Assembly (NCBI GenBank): GCA_023400235.1 | Contig: JAEXFI010000042.1 | Location: 1-36,735, forward strand | DNA from: Bacillota bacterium | GTDB taxonomy: Bacteria; Bacillota; Clostridia; Acetivibrionales; DSM-1351 | Direction: 5' to 3' | DNA: 36,735 nt | Shown: piece after piece, positions 15,568-23,771 of the stretch | Layout of the letters: each line of letters begins with the position of its first letter | Numbering within the stretch: position 1 is the first letter of the stretch | Made by a program: the position numbers and the translations under genes | The notes under the pieces: generated by a model | The model's database searches: none | Seen by the model: the letters and a program-made list of their open reading frames with translations, nothing else | Told to the model about the DNA's origin: nothing

Positions 15568-16729
15568 TCATAAATTGATTATAATTATAGTTTTGATTGG
15601 GTTGTTGACATTGTCCTTCATATTATTTCATGCAGGACAATTTTTATTTTTCGGGAAAAACCTGCAGCAGGAAGGGACGGATACCACCACCGGCATAGGG
15701 GGAAGCGGAAGACTGCCCTCTGGAGGGACAAACCCTCTTCCCCTGGAATATAAGCATGTATCCACAGTCATCAGCGGGTATAAGCAGGAAATATTTACAC
15801 TGGAGTTTGACCCCTCTGACAAGAGGCTGGAGTTCAAACCTGTCTTGTCTTATGACAGTGTTTTTGGCTTTGAGAAGTTATCGGAAATTTCCAGAAGAAC
15901 GGGCGCATATGCAGCTATAAACGGGGGCTTCAACTATGAATACGGGGACCCTGTGGGAATGGCTGCGGTGGATGGGAAGCTGCTCATGGCAGCAACAGGC
16001 TATGATCCGGTGTTTATCCTGGACAGCTCGGGACCCAGGTTTGAAAAAGTTACTTCTGTAATGTCCTTTTTATATAAAAATGAAAGTGTAAGTATAAATA
16101 AGCTGAACCGTTCGGGGAAGGATGGGAATATAATACTGTACACAAGTGATTATGGCTCTACAAACAGAGCCGAAATCAAAAATTCTTCCATACGGCTTCA
16201 AAACGGTATTGTAACAGAGGTATATTATGATGTGGTTCAGGTGGAACTAACCAAAGAAACTCAGCTTATCAGTTTTTTCGGAAACAAGGCTTCCCTGCCT
16301 CGTAATCTGGGAATAAAAGTGGGTGACCCAGTGGACATAAAGATACTGCCCTTCCTGGGAACTTCGTATCAGGCACTCAGCTTTGGCAGCATGCTGGTTA
16401 AAGAAGGCAAGGTGGTTGTGCCGGAAAATGACAGGTGGGCGGGCACCTTGCTGAACAGAGACCCCAGAACAGCGTTAGGAATAATGGCTGACGGACGCCT
16501 GCTGCTTATTGTTGCCGATGGAAGACAGCCTGGTTATAGTACAGGGCTTACAGGTAAGGAACTTGCAGAGTATATGTTAAAGCTGGGTGTAAAAGAGGCC
16601 GCCATGCTGGATGGGGGCGCAAGCTCACAGCTGTTTGTGGAGGGAAGTCTTAAAAACAGGCCCTCGGACAGAGGCATGGAGCGCCCTGTGTCATCTGCCT
16701 TCATAATCAGAATCAAGGACGGTTCATAA
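15554..16729 (+). CDS. Membrane-anchored NAGPA (phosphodiester glycosidase) domain protein
   Basis: A 391-residue protein with one N-terminal membrane anchor (about residues 7-35), a short linker, and an extracytoplasmic NAGPA/DUF2233 domain (about 120-390). Family marks: AAINGGFN, then GRLLLIVADGRQPGYSTGLT and AAMLDGGASSQLFVEG near the C-terminus. The animal relative removes GlcNAc from phosphodiester-linked mannose; bacterial members are thought to act on glycosyl-phosphodiesters of cell-surface or capsule polymers. The ATG lies inside the end of the flgJ-type gene with GGAGGAG six bases before it. That coupling suggests a job at the wall during flagellar assembly, which is inference. Confidence 0.8.
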   Translation: MKKNNHKLIIIIVLIGLLTLSFILFHAGQFLFFGKNLQQEGTDTTTGIGGSGRLPSGGTNPLPLEYKHVSTVISGYKQEIFTLEFDPSDKRLEFKPVLSYDSVFGFEKLSEISRRTGAYAAINGGFNYEYGDPVGMAAVDGKLLMAATGYDPVFILDSSGPRFEKVTSVMSFLYKNESVSINKLNRSGKDGNIILYTSDYGSTNRAEIKNSSIRLQNGIVTEVYYDVVQVELTKETQLISFFGNKASLPRNLGIKVGDPVDIKILPFLGTSYQALSFGSMLVKEGKVVVPENDRWAGTLLNRDPRTALGIMADGRLLLIVADGRQPGYSTGLTGKELAEYMLKLGVKEAAMLDGGASSQLFVEGSLKNRPSDRGMERPVSSAFIIRIKDGS

Positions 16730-16859
16730 TGTAAATTAATTTTTAAGATTAAGAGGATTTTTATATTTGCCGTAGAATACTATTACCAGGTCATAATTAA
16801 TACTGACGGCTTGAAAACGCCGGGATGTATTATAACAATTAAATTGAGAGGTGCCAGAT

Positions 16860-17288
16860 ATGCTTGATATTAAACAGATAAAAGAAATTCTACCCCACAG
16901 ATACCCGTTTTTGCTGGTAGATAAGATAACAGAGCTGGAGCCGGGCAAAAAAGCCGTAGGGGTTAAAAATGTAACTGTAAATGAGCCGTTTTTTCAGGGA
17001 CACTTTCCTGAGTTTCCCATAATGCCCGGAGTGCTTATTGTAGAGGCCCTGGCTCAGACAGCTGGAATAGCGGTTGCAGTGCTGGAGGAAAACAAGGGTA
17101 AACTGGGAGTTTTTGCAGGTATTGATGGGCTTAAATTCAAATACCAGGTACAGCCCGGGGATGTTTTGAGGCTGGAAGCCGAAATACTGCTGACCAAGCT
17201 GGGCGTAACAAAGGCCAAGGTCAGGGCGACGGTGGGGGACAAGGTGGCTGCGGAAGGCGAAATCAAGCTTGCAATGACCAAGGGCTGA
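16860..17288 (+). CDS. fabZ: (3R)-hydroxyacyl-ACP dehydratase FabZ
   Basis: A 142-residue hot-dog-fold dehydratase of type II fatty acid synthesis, removing water from 3-hydroxyacyl-ACP to give trans-2-enoyl-ACP. Opening ILPHRYPFLLVD is the family signature. Catalytic pair: H48 in FFQGHFP and E62 in GVLIVEALAQ. Length is typical. ATG 16860 has GAGAGG eight bases upstream; the frame could begin at GTG 16851 but that overlaps the ribosome site. It stands alone here, away from other fab genes. Confidence 0.95.
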   Translation: MLDIKQIKEILPHRYPFLLVDKITELEPGKKAVGVKNVTVNEPFFQGHFPEFPIMPGVLIVEALAQTAGIAVAVLEENKGKLGVFAGIDGLKFKYQVQPGDVLRLEAEILLTKLGVTKAKVRATVGDKVAAEGEIKLAMTKG

Positions 17289-17382
17289 ACACAGTAAAGT
17301 TGAAAATATTTAACTAATGCTCTCAAAGAGCCAGGATTGCAAATCACTTAAGGACTTCTTTAAGAAATATGCAGTATGCAAA

Positions 17383-17450
17383 AAAGCTTTTGGCGAAATT
17401 GTACTTCAAGGTGTCAGCCTACACTGGAAGCTCAATTTGCTAAAAGCTTT
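17383..17450. repeat. Long imperfect hairpin between fabZ and murC
   Basis: AAAGCTTTTGGCGAAATTG (from 17383) is nearly complementary to CAATTTGCTAAAAGCTTT (ending 17450), about 22 of 25 pairs with one bulge, and the loop holds a further GTGT/ACAC. It lies in a 249-bp gap between convergent genes that has no other feature. It may terminate both transcripts, but there is no clear T run. Confidence 0.6.
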
Positions 17451-17537
17451 ATATATAAGTATTTATTTGAAGAAAGACCAGGAAGTGAGTAGCAGCCCTG
17501 ACCTGTTACCAAATTTTAATTAGCACTTCCGGTTAAT

Positions 17538-18941
17538 TTATTTGTTTGCCCTCAGATTCAGAAACACTTCACCGCATCTTACTATATCTCCCGCTCCCAT
17601 TGTAAGTATGAGGTCCCCTGAGGCTGCATTTTTGTCCAGAAACTGCGCTATTTCCTGAAAGTCTCCAATATACAGGGCGTTTCCGCCCTGTTCACGTATC
17701 TTTTCAGCCAGCATGCTTGAATGAACGTCTCCCGGGTCCTTTTCCCTGGCGGCATAGATATCTGTAACAATGACATTGTCAGCATTTCCAAAGGCTTGTG
17801 AAAATTCATCCATAAAGGCTTTTGTCCTGGTATAGGTGTGGGGCTGAAAAACACACCAGATTTTATTGTGCACCGTATTTGCGGCAGCATTCAGGGTTGC
17901 CTTTACTTCTGAAGGATGATGTGCATAGTCATCAACTACCTTTATGTCATCCACAAGTCCCTTGAGCTCAAATCTCTTATGACTGCCTCCGAATTTCAGA
18001 AGGCCGGTGGTTATGTCCTCCATGCTGCAGCCGCAGGTATGACAGGCTGCAATGGCAGCAAGTGCATTGCTCACGTTGTGCGGCCCCGGCACGGAAAGAG
18101 AAACGGAGCCCAGCGAGTTTCCTTCCTTTAAGACTTCAAAGGATGCACAGCCCAGTTGGTTGTATATGATTTTTCTTGCTGTCCAGGTGGCCTGGGGATT
18201 TTTTAAGCCATAAGTAATCTTATTGCAGCTCTTGTCACTGATGACAGAAAGTGTATTCTCATCATCGGCGCAGGCTATAATATAGCCGTCAGCCGGCACA
18301 AGGGAAATAAAGCTGCGGAAGGTGTCCTTTATATGCTGCAGGTCTCTGAAGTAGTCTACATGGTCTACTTCAATGTTTAGAATAACAGCCATATATGGGA
18401 AAAATTTAAGAAAGCTGCTGTAATATTCACAGGCTTCGGTTATAAAAAACTGTGAGCTGCCAATTCTGGTATTACCGCCGATACAGTCCAGTTCTCCACC
18501 AATATGGGCCGTTGGGTCTGTTCCAGCCTCCAGCATTATTGTTGTAATCATGGAGGTAGTGGTGGTTTTTCCGTGAGTACCGGAAACAGCTATGCCGAAA
18601 GAGTGGCGTTTCATTATCAGGCCCAGCAGCTCGGCTCTGTCAATTACCGGAACACCTGATTGCCTGGAACGGATTATTTCCGGATTATCCTCCTTAACGG
18701 CAACTGTATAAACCACCAGATCAGGATTTGTTATGTTATCCATACTGTGGCCTATAAAAATTTCTGCGCCTTTCTTTTCTAGCTTCTGAGTTGCTTTTGA
18801 AGATTTTATATCCGAGCCGGATACCTTGTAACCCTGACTCAGCAGTATTTCTGCAAGACCGCTCATGCTTGAGCCGCCTATGCCGATAAAATGTACGTAT
18901 TTAATATTGGGGGAATCTAAAAGGTTTGAACTATTAATCAA
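17538..18941 (-). CDS. murC: UDP-N-acetylmuramate--L-alanine ligase MurC
   Basis: A 467-residue cytoplasmic Mur ligase that adds L-Ala to UDP-MurNAc with ATP. N-terminal Rossmann motif is GIGGSSMSG (20-28). The ATP loop is GTHGKTTTT (121-129). The central domain has EACEYYSSFLKF and NIEVDHVDYF, and the C-terminal domain has FQPHTYTR, all typical of MurC rather than MurD/E/F. Start TTG 18941 has GGAG nine bases before it on the minus strand. The open frame extends 15 codons further to 18986 but without a ribosome site. It is transcribed away from purR. Confidence 0.95.
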   Translation of the reverse strand: MINSSNLLDSPNIKYVHFIGIGGSSMSGLAEILLSQGYKVSGSDIKSSKATQKLEKKGAEIFIGHSMDNITNPDLVVYTVAVKEDNPEIIRSRQSGVPVIDRAELLGLIMKRHSFGIAVSGTHGKTTTTSMITTIMLEAGTDPTAHIGGELDCIGGNTRIGSSQFFITEACEYYSSFLKFFPYMAVILNIEVDHVDYFRDLQHIKDTFRSFISLVPADGYIIACADDENTLSVISDKSCNKITYGLKNPQATWTARKIIYNQLGCASFEVLKEGNSLGSVSLSVPGPHNVSNALAAIAACHTCGCSMEDITTGLLKFGGSHKRFELKGLVDDIKVVDDYAHHPSEVKATLNAAANTVHNKIWCVFQPHTYTRTKAFMDEFSQAFGNADNVIVTDIYAAREKDPGDVHSSMLAEKIREQGGNALYIGDFQEIAQFLDKNAASGDLILTMGAGDIVRCGEVFLNLRANK

Positions 18942-19255
18942 AAGAAAACACTCCTTTGTGATATTACTATATATTATTAAACTCAATTTAAGAGAGTTCG
19001 TTGTACTATAAATTATTGCCAGTTGATCCCGGACATAAAAATAATACCTTATTTTCTTCCAAATGAAAAGGAATAAAATAATTCTCAGACAGTAAAAATA
19101 TATGACGAGAATATTATATTAATTATTAATTAAAAATATTTTATAAATATACTGGTTAAGCATATTTTTCCGAATATTAATAACAATTTGAGTTTTATTA
19201 TTCTATGTTTTATTGTATAATGATTATTAATGTAAAAATATTGTGGGGAGATAAC
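18942..19255. other. AT-rich divergent intergenic region between murC and purR
   Basis: 314 bases without a gene. It must hold the promoters for both divergent genes, but the composition is so AT-rich that no one match stands out. The only specific feature noted is a PurBox-like sequence at 19166-19178. Confidence 0.6.
19166..19178. promoter_or_regulatory. PurBox-like site upstream of purR
   Basis: TTTTCCGAATATT matches 11 of 13 positions of the Bacillus PurBox consensus (AWWWCCGAACWWT). Functional PurR sites normally have two boxes in inverted orientation about 16 bases apart; no convincing second box was seen, so this is weak. Confidence 0.25.
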
Positions 19256-20065
19256 ATGGATAAAATCCAAAGAAATGAAAGACTTGCGGTAATCATCAAG
19301 ACCTTGTGCGATCATCCGAATAAGGTTTTTACCCTGGGGTATTTCTCTGAAATGTTCGGCTCGGCCAAATCTACAATCAGTGAAGACCTGGACCTTTTAC
19401 AAAAAACCTTTGATAAAAACAAGCTGGGAAATATCTGCACTATTTCAGGAGCTTCAGGTGGTGTGAAATATGTGCCATATATAACTGAAAAGGATATGCA
19501 GGTAACACTGAAGGAGTTGTCCAGGGAGCTTTCAAAGCCTGAGAGGGTTTTGCCCGGCGGTTACTTGTACATGCTGGACATCATTTATAATCCCGAATGG
19601 GTAAACAAGATAGCCATGATGTTTGCCAGCAGGTTTTCACAGCTTGAGCTGGACTGCGTAATAACCGTTGAAACAAAAGGAATTCCTCTGGCTTTTGCAA
19701 CTGCCCAATATCTGGATGTACCGCTGGTAATTGTACGTCATTACAATGAGGCAACAGATGGTGCATCTGTAAATATAAATTATGTATCGGCTTCTGCAAA
19801 GAAGATTCAGACAATGGTTCTGCCTATGAAGTCTCTGAAAAGAAATTCCAAGCTTTTGTTTATTGATGACTTCATGAAGGGCGGAGGAACCTCTAAAGGA
19901 ATAATTGAGATGGCTAACCAGTTTGACAGTGAAGTTGTGGGAATAGGAGTTCTCATTGAAACAGACCAGCCGAATAAGAAGCTGGTGGGAAATTATTACT
20001 CACTGGTAACTTTAAATGCAGATTTGCAGGAAAATACCACCATTGATATAAAGCCAAATGTATAG
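19256..20065 (+). CDS. purR: Purine operon repressor PurR
   Basis: A 269-residue regulator of the Gram-positive PurR family. An N-terminal winged helix (about 1-75, with SEMFGSAKSTISEDLDLL as recognition region) precedes a phosphoribosyltransferase-fold domain that senses PRPP. The PRPP loop is LLFIDDFMKGGGTSKG with D204 and D205. When PRPP is scarce the protein represses purine synthesis genes. Start ATG 19256 follows GGGGAG. Its place before spoVG-glmU-prs matches Bacillus, where yabJ normally intervenes; no yabJ is present here. Confidence 0.95.
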   Translation: MDKIQRNERLAVIIKTLCDHPNKVFTLGYFSEMFGSAKSTISEDLDLLQKTFDKNKLGNICTISGASGGVKYVPYITEKDMQVTLKELSRELSKPERVLPGGYLYMLDIIYNPEWVNKIAMMFASRFSQLELDCVITVETKGIPLAFATAQYLDVPLVIVRHYNEATDGASVNINYVSASAKKIQTMVLPMKSLKRNSKLLFIDDFMKGGGTSKGIIEMANQFDSEVVGIGVLIETDQPNKKLVGNYYSLVTLNADLQENTTIDIKPNV

Positions 20066-20103
20066 GATCAGTTGGAAATTTTGTTAAACATATATTTAAA
20101 TTT

Positions 20104-20145
20104 AACCTTAATTATTGCCTGCCGGGCAAATAATTAAGGTTTTTT
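20104..20145 (+). terminator. Intrinsic terminator after purR
   Basis: AACCTTAATTATT-GCC pairs with GGC-AAATAATTAAGGTT (one bulge), followed by six T. Confidence 0.88.
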
Positions 20146-20264
20146 CAGTTTAAGCGTCATAGGTTTACAGTAGTTTAAAAGCCTGTCAACACGCGGTTAC
20201 AAGGAAAAAGTCGAATGCAACTGTAAAATAAACAAAAATAATGTAAAAATATACGTAAAAAAGC

Positions 20265-20289
20265 AGGAATATTTACCAAAATGGCGAAT
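20265..20289 (+). promoter_or_regulatory. Sigma-H-type promoter of spoVG
   Basis: GCAGGAAT (-35 core AGGAAT 20265-20270), a 15-base spacer and GAAT (-10 core 20286-20289) match the sigma-H pattern. The well-known Bacillus subtilis spoVG promoter, a sigma-H model, has AGGATT, the same 15-base gap and GAAT. The start would be about 35 bases before the ATG. Confidence 0.65.
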
Positions 20290-20330
20290 ACTTATATTAA
20301 CTTAAAATATTTCTTGGAGGGTTCGTCATT

Positions 20331-20591
20331 ATGGAGATTACAGACATAAGGATCAGAAAGATTGATACCGAGGGAAAAATGAAGGCAGTTGTTTCAGTTA
20401 CTTTTGATAATGAATTCGTAGTGCATGATATCAAAATAATTGAAAGCCAAAATGGATTGTTTATAGCGATGCCCAGCAGAAAGACACCGGATGGTGAATT
20501 CAGAGATATAGCTCATCCAATTAACGCAACTGCTAGAGAAAAGCTCCAAACTGCAATTTTAGCCAGTTTTGAGAGCTCGTTACAGGAATAA
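20331..20591 (+). CDS. spoVG: Septation/sporulation regulator SpoVG
   Basis: An 86-residue SpoVG, a small regulator that binds DNA/RNA and affects asymmetric septation and cortex formation. Family marks: MEITDIRIRKI at the start, VTFDNEFVVHDIKIIE, and the near-invariant FIAMPSRKTPDGEFRDIAHPI. Full length compared with the family (84-97 residues). It has its own sigma-H-like promoter, an AGGAGG-like site (TTGGAGGG), and its own terminator. Confidence 0.97.
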   Translation: MEITDIRIRKIDTEGKMKAVVSVTFDNEFVVHDIKIIESQNGLFIAMPSRKTPDGEFRDIAHPINATAREKLQTAILASFESSLQE

Positions 20592-20606
20592 TCCAAGAAA
20601 ACTGAA

Positions 20607-20635
20607 AGAATACTTCAAGGAGTATTCTTTTTTTT
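20607..20635 (+). terminator. Intrinsic terminator after spoVG
   Basis: AGAATACT (20607-20614) with AGTATTCT (20621-20628) and a run of eight T. Confidence 0.9.
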
Positions 20636-20768
20636 GTAAAAAAATTCATAAAAATTTATATAAGATAAATAAATAATATTATAATAAATTTTGTTAATGT
20701 TAATGGGTTGAAATTATCTAATAAAAATGAGAGAATATAACCTGTAAAATACAGTGGGGGCTTTGATA

Positions 20769-21956
20769 ATGATAAATATCTTGGGATTAGTTATATCCGA
20801 CAATAATAACAGTGCTTTTAAATCAAAAAGCATGAAGGAAAGCCATAGTGTATTAGGACAAAGTATAAAGCAATGGTCAGCCTCAAGCATGACAGGAATT
20901 ACAACTGACATACAGGCTATTACATTTGAAGAGTTGGACAAATTCAAGCAGCTGGCTGGTAATGCTGATATGGTTGTCATTAACTGGGCTGATCAGCCTT
21001 TGATAGCTTCCCAAACCATCCAGGGTCTTTTAGAAAGGCATAAGCTGGAAGGCTACAGTGCATCGGCCATATTTGGATGTTACAGCAGGGAGGCCGCAAG
21101 CGAAGCGGCAGTGTATATTTTTAACAGCAGTGAATTATCGGTAAAGCTCCATGAATTGGATGTTCTAAACCTTTCTAAGGAAGTACTGAAGCAAATTTTT
21201 CTTTCATTAAAAAATACCAATAATATCTTATCAGAGGATCATAGGGAATTTCTGGCTGTAACTGACAGGATAGCACTTGCGGAAGCTGCTTCCGTGCTCA
21301 GAGAAAGGATTCTCAGGGAGATAATGCTTTCCGGCATTACAATCATGGATCCGGCGTCAACATACATTGATGCAAATGTTTATATTGGAGAGGATACTAC
21401 CATCCTTCCCAATACCATACTAGAAGGCAACACTGCCATTGGTGAGGACTGCATTATCGGACCGAACTCACGGATCTCAAACTGCAAGATTGGAAATAAG
21501 GCGGAGGTGGTCAATTCAGTGGCAATTGACAGTTCCGTGGGAGATGAGACCCATGTGGGCCCCTTTGCATATCTAAGACCGGGAAGTATGGTTGGAAGCA
21601 ATGTGAAAATCGGCGATTTCGTGGAAATTAAGAAAGCCGTCATAGGTGACCGTACAAAAATATCACACCTTACCTATGTGGGAGATGCCGAGGTGGGCTC
21701 AAATGTAAATATCGGCTGCGGCGTTGTATTTGTCAATTATGACGGCAAGCACAAGAATAAAACCGTGGTTGGAGATAATTCCTTCATAGGCTGTAACACA
21801 AATCTCGTTTCTCCGGTGGTTGTCCATAAAGATGCTTATATAGCAGCAGGCTCTACTATTACCGACGAAGTGCCTGAAAATTCCCTTGCAATTGCAAGAG
21901 AGCGGCAGGTTATAAAAGAAGACTGGGTAATAAGGAAAAATATGAAGCGCAAATAA
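20769..21956 (+). CDS. glmU: GlmU with intact acetyltransferase and degenerate uridyltransferase domain
   Basis: A 395-residue protein, about 60 shorter than usual GlmU (about 455). The C-terminal left-handed beta-helix (from about 185) is well kept: TYIDANVYIGEDTTI, IGPNSRI, FAYLRPG, the catalytic His in KISHLTYVGDAE (H300) and VNYDGKHK. It should make GlcNAc-1-P. The N-terminal half aligns in outline, but the nucleotide-binding LAAGxGTRM is replaced by LVISDNNNSAFKS, and the Mg-binding Asn of the usual VNDR is Thr (T165 in VTDR). An Asp remains in ADQPL (D75). UTP-dependent pyrophosphorylase activity is therefore probably lost. ATG 20769 follows GGGGG. Position between spoVG and prs is the conserved one. 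Confidence 0.9.
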   Translation: MINILGLVISDNNNSAFKSKSMKESHSVLGQSIKQWSASSMTGITTDIQAITFEELDKFKQLAGNADMVVINWADQPLIASQTIQGLLERHKLEGYSASAIFGCYSREAASEAAVYIFNSSELSVKLHELDVLNLSKEVLKQIFLSLKNTNNILSEDHREFLAVTDRIALAEAASVLRERILREIMLSGITIMDPASTYIDANVYIGEDTTILPNTILEGNTAIGEDCIIGPNSRISNCKIGNKAEVVNSVAIDSSVGDETHVGPFAYLRPGSMVGSNVKIGDFVEIKKAVIGDRTKISHLTYVGDAEVGSNVNIGCGVVFVNYDGKHKNKTVVGDNSFIGCNTNLVSPVVVHKDAYIAAGSTITDEVPENSLAIARERQVIKEDWVIRKNMKRK

Positions 21957-21995
21957 ATTTAATATAAACAAGAGAGATAAAAAAGGAGAGTTGAA

Positions 21996-22955
21996 ATGAA
22001 TTTGCATGGTAAGGACATAAAGATATTTACAGGTAACTCCAACAGACATTTGGTGAATGAAATAGCTGAAAAGATTGGTATTCCTGTAGGTGTTGCGAGT
22101 GTTGGATGTTTTAGTGACGGGGAAACTGCAGTAAACGTCGGAGAAGTTGTCAGAGGTTCCGATGTATTTATTATTCAATCAACCTGTCAGCCTGTAAATG
22201 ATAACCTGATGGAACTTCTCGTAATGATAGACGCCGTAAAGAGAGCGTCTGCCGGAAGAATCACCGCAGTAATACCTTACTTCGGCTACGCCAGACAGGA
22301 CAGAAAGGCCAGAGCCAGAGATCCAATATCTGCAAAGCTGGTTGCAAATCTTTTAACTATTGCCGGAGCTGACAGAATTCTGACTATGGATTTGCACGCT
22401 CCTCAGATTCAAGGATTTTTTGACATTCCTGTGGACCATTTGCTGGGAGTGCCTATCATTGCTGAATATTTTAAGGAGAAGTTCTCCGGTGAAGACGATG
22501 TGGTAGTGGTTTCTCCGGATGTGGGAAGCGTTACCCGATCCAGAAAGGTTGCCGAGAGGCTGGATTGTCCACTGGCTATTATCGACAAGCGCCGTCCAAA
22601 GGCTAATGTTTCAGAGGTAATGAATATTATCGGTGATATAAGAAATAAAAGATGTATTTTGGTAGATGACCTTATTGATACCGGAGGAACAATAGTAAAT
22701 GGTGCAAATGCCCTGATGGATGCAGGCGCCAAGGAAGTTTACGCCTGTTGTACCCACGCTGTACTTTCAGGACCCGCAATCAAGAGAATTCAGGATTCTG
22801 CCATAAAAGAGCTGGTAGTACTAAATACCATCACACTTAATGAAGATAAAAAAATAGATAAAATAAAAGCGTTATCTGTAGCGGGCGTCTTTGCGGAAGC
22901 CATTGAAAGAATCTACGGGGATATATCCATTAGCACGCTTTTCACTCAAATATAG
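21996..22955 (+). CDS. prs: Ribose-phosphate pyrophosphokinase
   Basis: A 319-residue class I PRPP synthase making PRPP from ribose-5-phosphate and ATP for nucleotide, His and Trp synthesis. Marks: YARQDRKARARDPIS, the metal/ATP region TMDLHAPQIQGFFD, the flexible loop SPDVGSVTRSRKVAERL and the PRPP-binding loop VDDLIDTGGT. Length is standard. AAGGAGAG precedes the ATG and the gene follows glmU by 39 bases, so it is likely co-transcribed. Confidence 0.97.
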   Translation: MNLHGKDIKIFTGNSNRHLVNEIAEKIGIPVGVASVGCFSDGETAVNVGEVVRGSDVFIIQSTCQPVNDNLMELLVMIDAVKRASAGRITAVIPYFGYARQDRKARARDPISAKLVANLLTIAGADRILTMDLHAPQIQGFFDIPVDHLLGVPIIAEYFKEKFSGEDDVVVVSPDVGSVTRSRKVAERLDCPLAIIDKRRPKANVSEVMNIIGDIRNKRCILVDDLIDTGGTIVNGANALMDAGAKEVYACCTHAVLSGPAIKRIQDSAIKELVVLNTITLNEDKKIDKIKALSVAGVFAEAIERIYGDISISTLFTQI

Positions 22956-22994
22956 CAGTTAAATTCCAGTTTTGAATATACGCGGTGTATTTTC

Positions 22995-23014
22995 TTTTAA
23001 GCATATGCTTAAAA
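22995..23014. repeat. Perfect 20-bp palindrome after prs
   Basis: A self-complementary 20-mer, TTTTAAGC next to ATATGCTTAAAA, lies between prs and its terminator. It could form a stem or be a protein site; nothing else marks it. Confidence 0.55.
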
Positions 23015-23080
23015 ATAGTTGAATTTAAAAATCCGATTATACGAAGTATATTAATATCATAACATTTGAGAAATACTATG

Positions 23081-23110
23081 GGGCGGTTCGGTTTTTTGAA
23101 CCGCCCTTTT
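23081..23110 (+). terminator. Intrinsic terminator after prs
   Basis: GGGCGGTTC (23081-23089) with GAACCGCCC (23098-23106), T-rich loop, TTTT tail. Confidence 0.88.
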
Positions 23111-23190
23111 AAACATGAATGTCATAATAAGTTTGTATAATAAATTGCAGGTATGCATAAAAAATGCAGTTTGCCGGACAGGAGGAAGCC

Positions 23191-23760
23191 TTGGGAGATA
23201 TATTTTTAATTGCCGGACTGGGCAATCCGGGATCAAAGTACGACAATACCAGACATAATGTGGGATTTGATACAATTGACCACCTTTCGGGAAAACTAAA
23301 CATAAAGCTTTCCAAAATAGGCTTTAAGGGGGTTTATGGCGAAGGGGACATAGACGGTATCAGGGTTATTTTGTTAAAGCCCCAGACCTATATGAATCTC
23401 AGCGGCGAAAGTATCCGGGATATTTCCGCGTGGTTCAAGCTGCCGGTGGAAAAGCTTGTGGTCATATATGATGATATTGACCTGGAGCCCGGCAAAATCA
23501 GAGTCAGGGCTAAGGGGAGCTCGGGAACCCATAACGGCATGAAATCAATAATTTATCAACTGCAATCGGACAACTTCCCCAGAGTACGTATAGGCATAGG
23601 ACGGGCTCCTGAGAAATGGGATCTTGCAGATTATGTGCTAAGCAAATTTTCCAGAGAAGACCGTCAGGTTATAAATGAAAGTGTGGAAAGAGCTGCAGAA
23701 GCAGCTGTAACCATAGTTCAAAGCGGTATTGAAAAAGCTATGAACAGCTATAACAAGTAA
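23191..23760 (+). CDS. pth: Peptidyl-tRNA hydrolase
   Basis: A 189-residue Pth that frees tRNA from peptidyl-tRNA that has dropped off ribosomes. Signature IAGLGNPGSKYDNTRHNVGF with catalytic H22, then KPQTYMNLSG, YDDIDL and SSGTHNGMKSI. TTG 23191 has GGAGG five bases upstream and gives the usual N-terminus; an upstream ATG 23164 lacks a ribosome site. The stop overlaps a possible mfd ATG (TAATG), so the two are likely coupled. In Bacillus the gene is spoVC. Confidence 0.95.
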   Translation: MGDIFLIAGLGNPGSKYDNTRHNVGFDTIDHLSGKLNIKLSKIGFKGVYGEGDIDGIRVILLKPQTYMNLSGESIRDISAWFKLPVEKLVVIYDDIDLEPGKIRVRAKGSSGTHNGMKSIIYQLQSDNFPRVRIGIGRAPEKWDLADYVLSKFSREDRQVINESVERAAEAAVTIVQSGIEKAMNSYNK

Positions 23761-23771
23761 TGGAGGAAGAA

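Noticed and set aside
23760..23771. Mfd start at ATG 23760 overlapping the pth stop
   Set aside because: The only good ribosome site lies downstream of it and fits ATG 23772.
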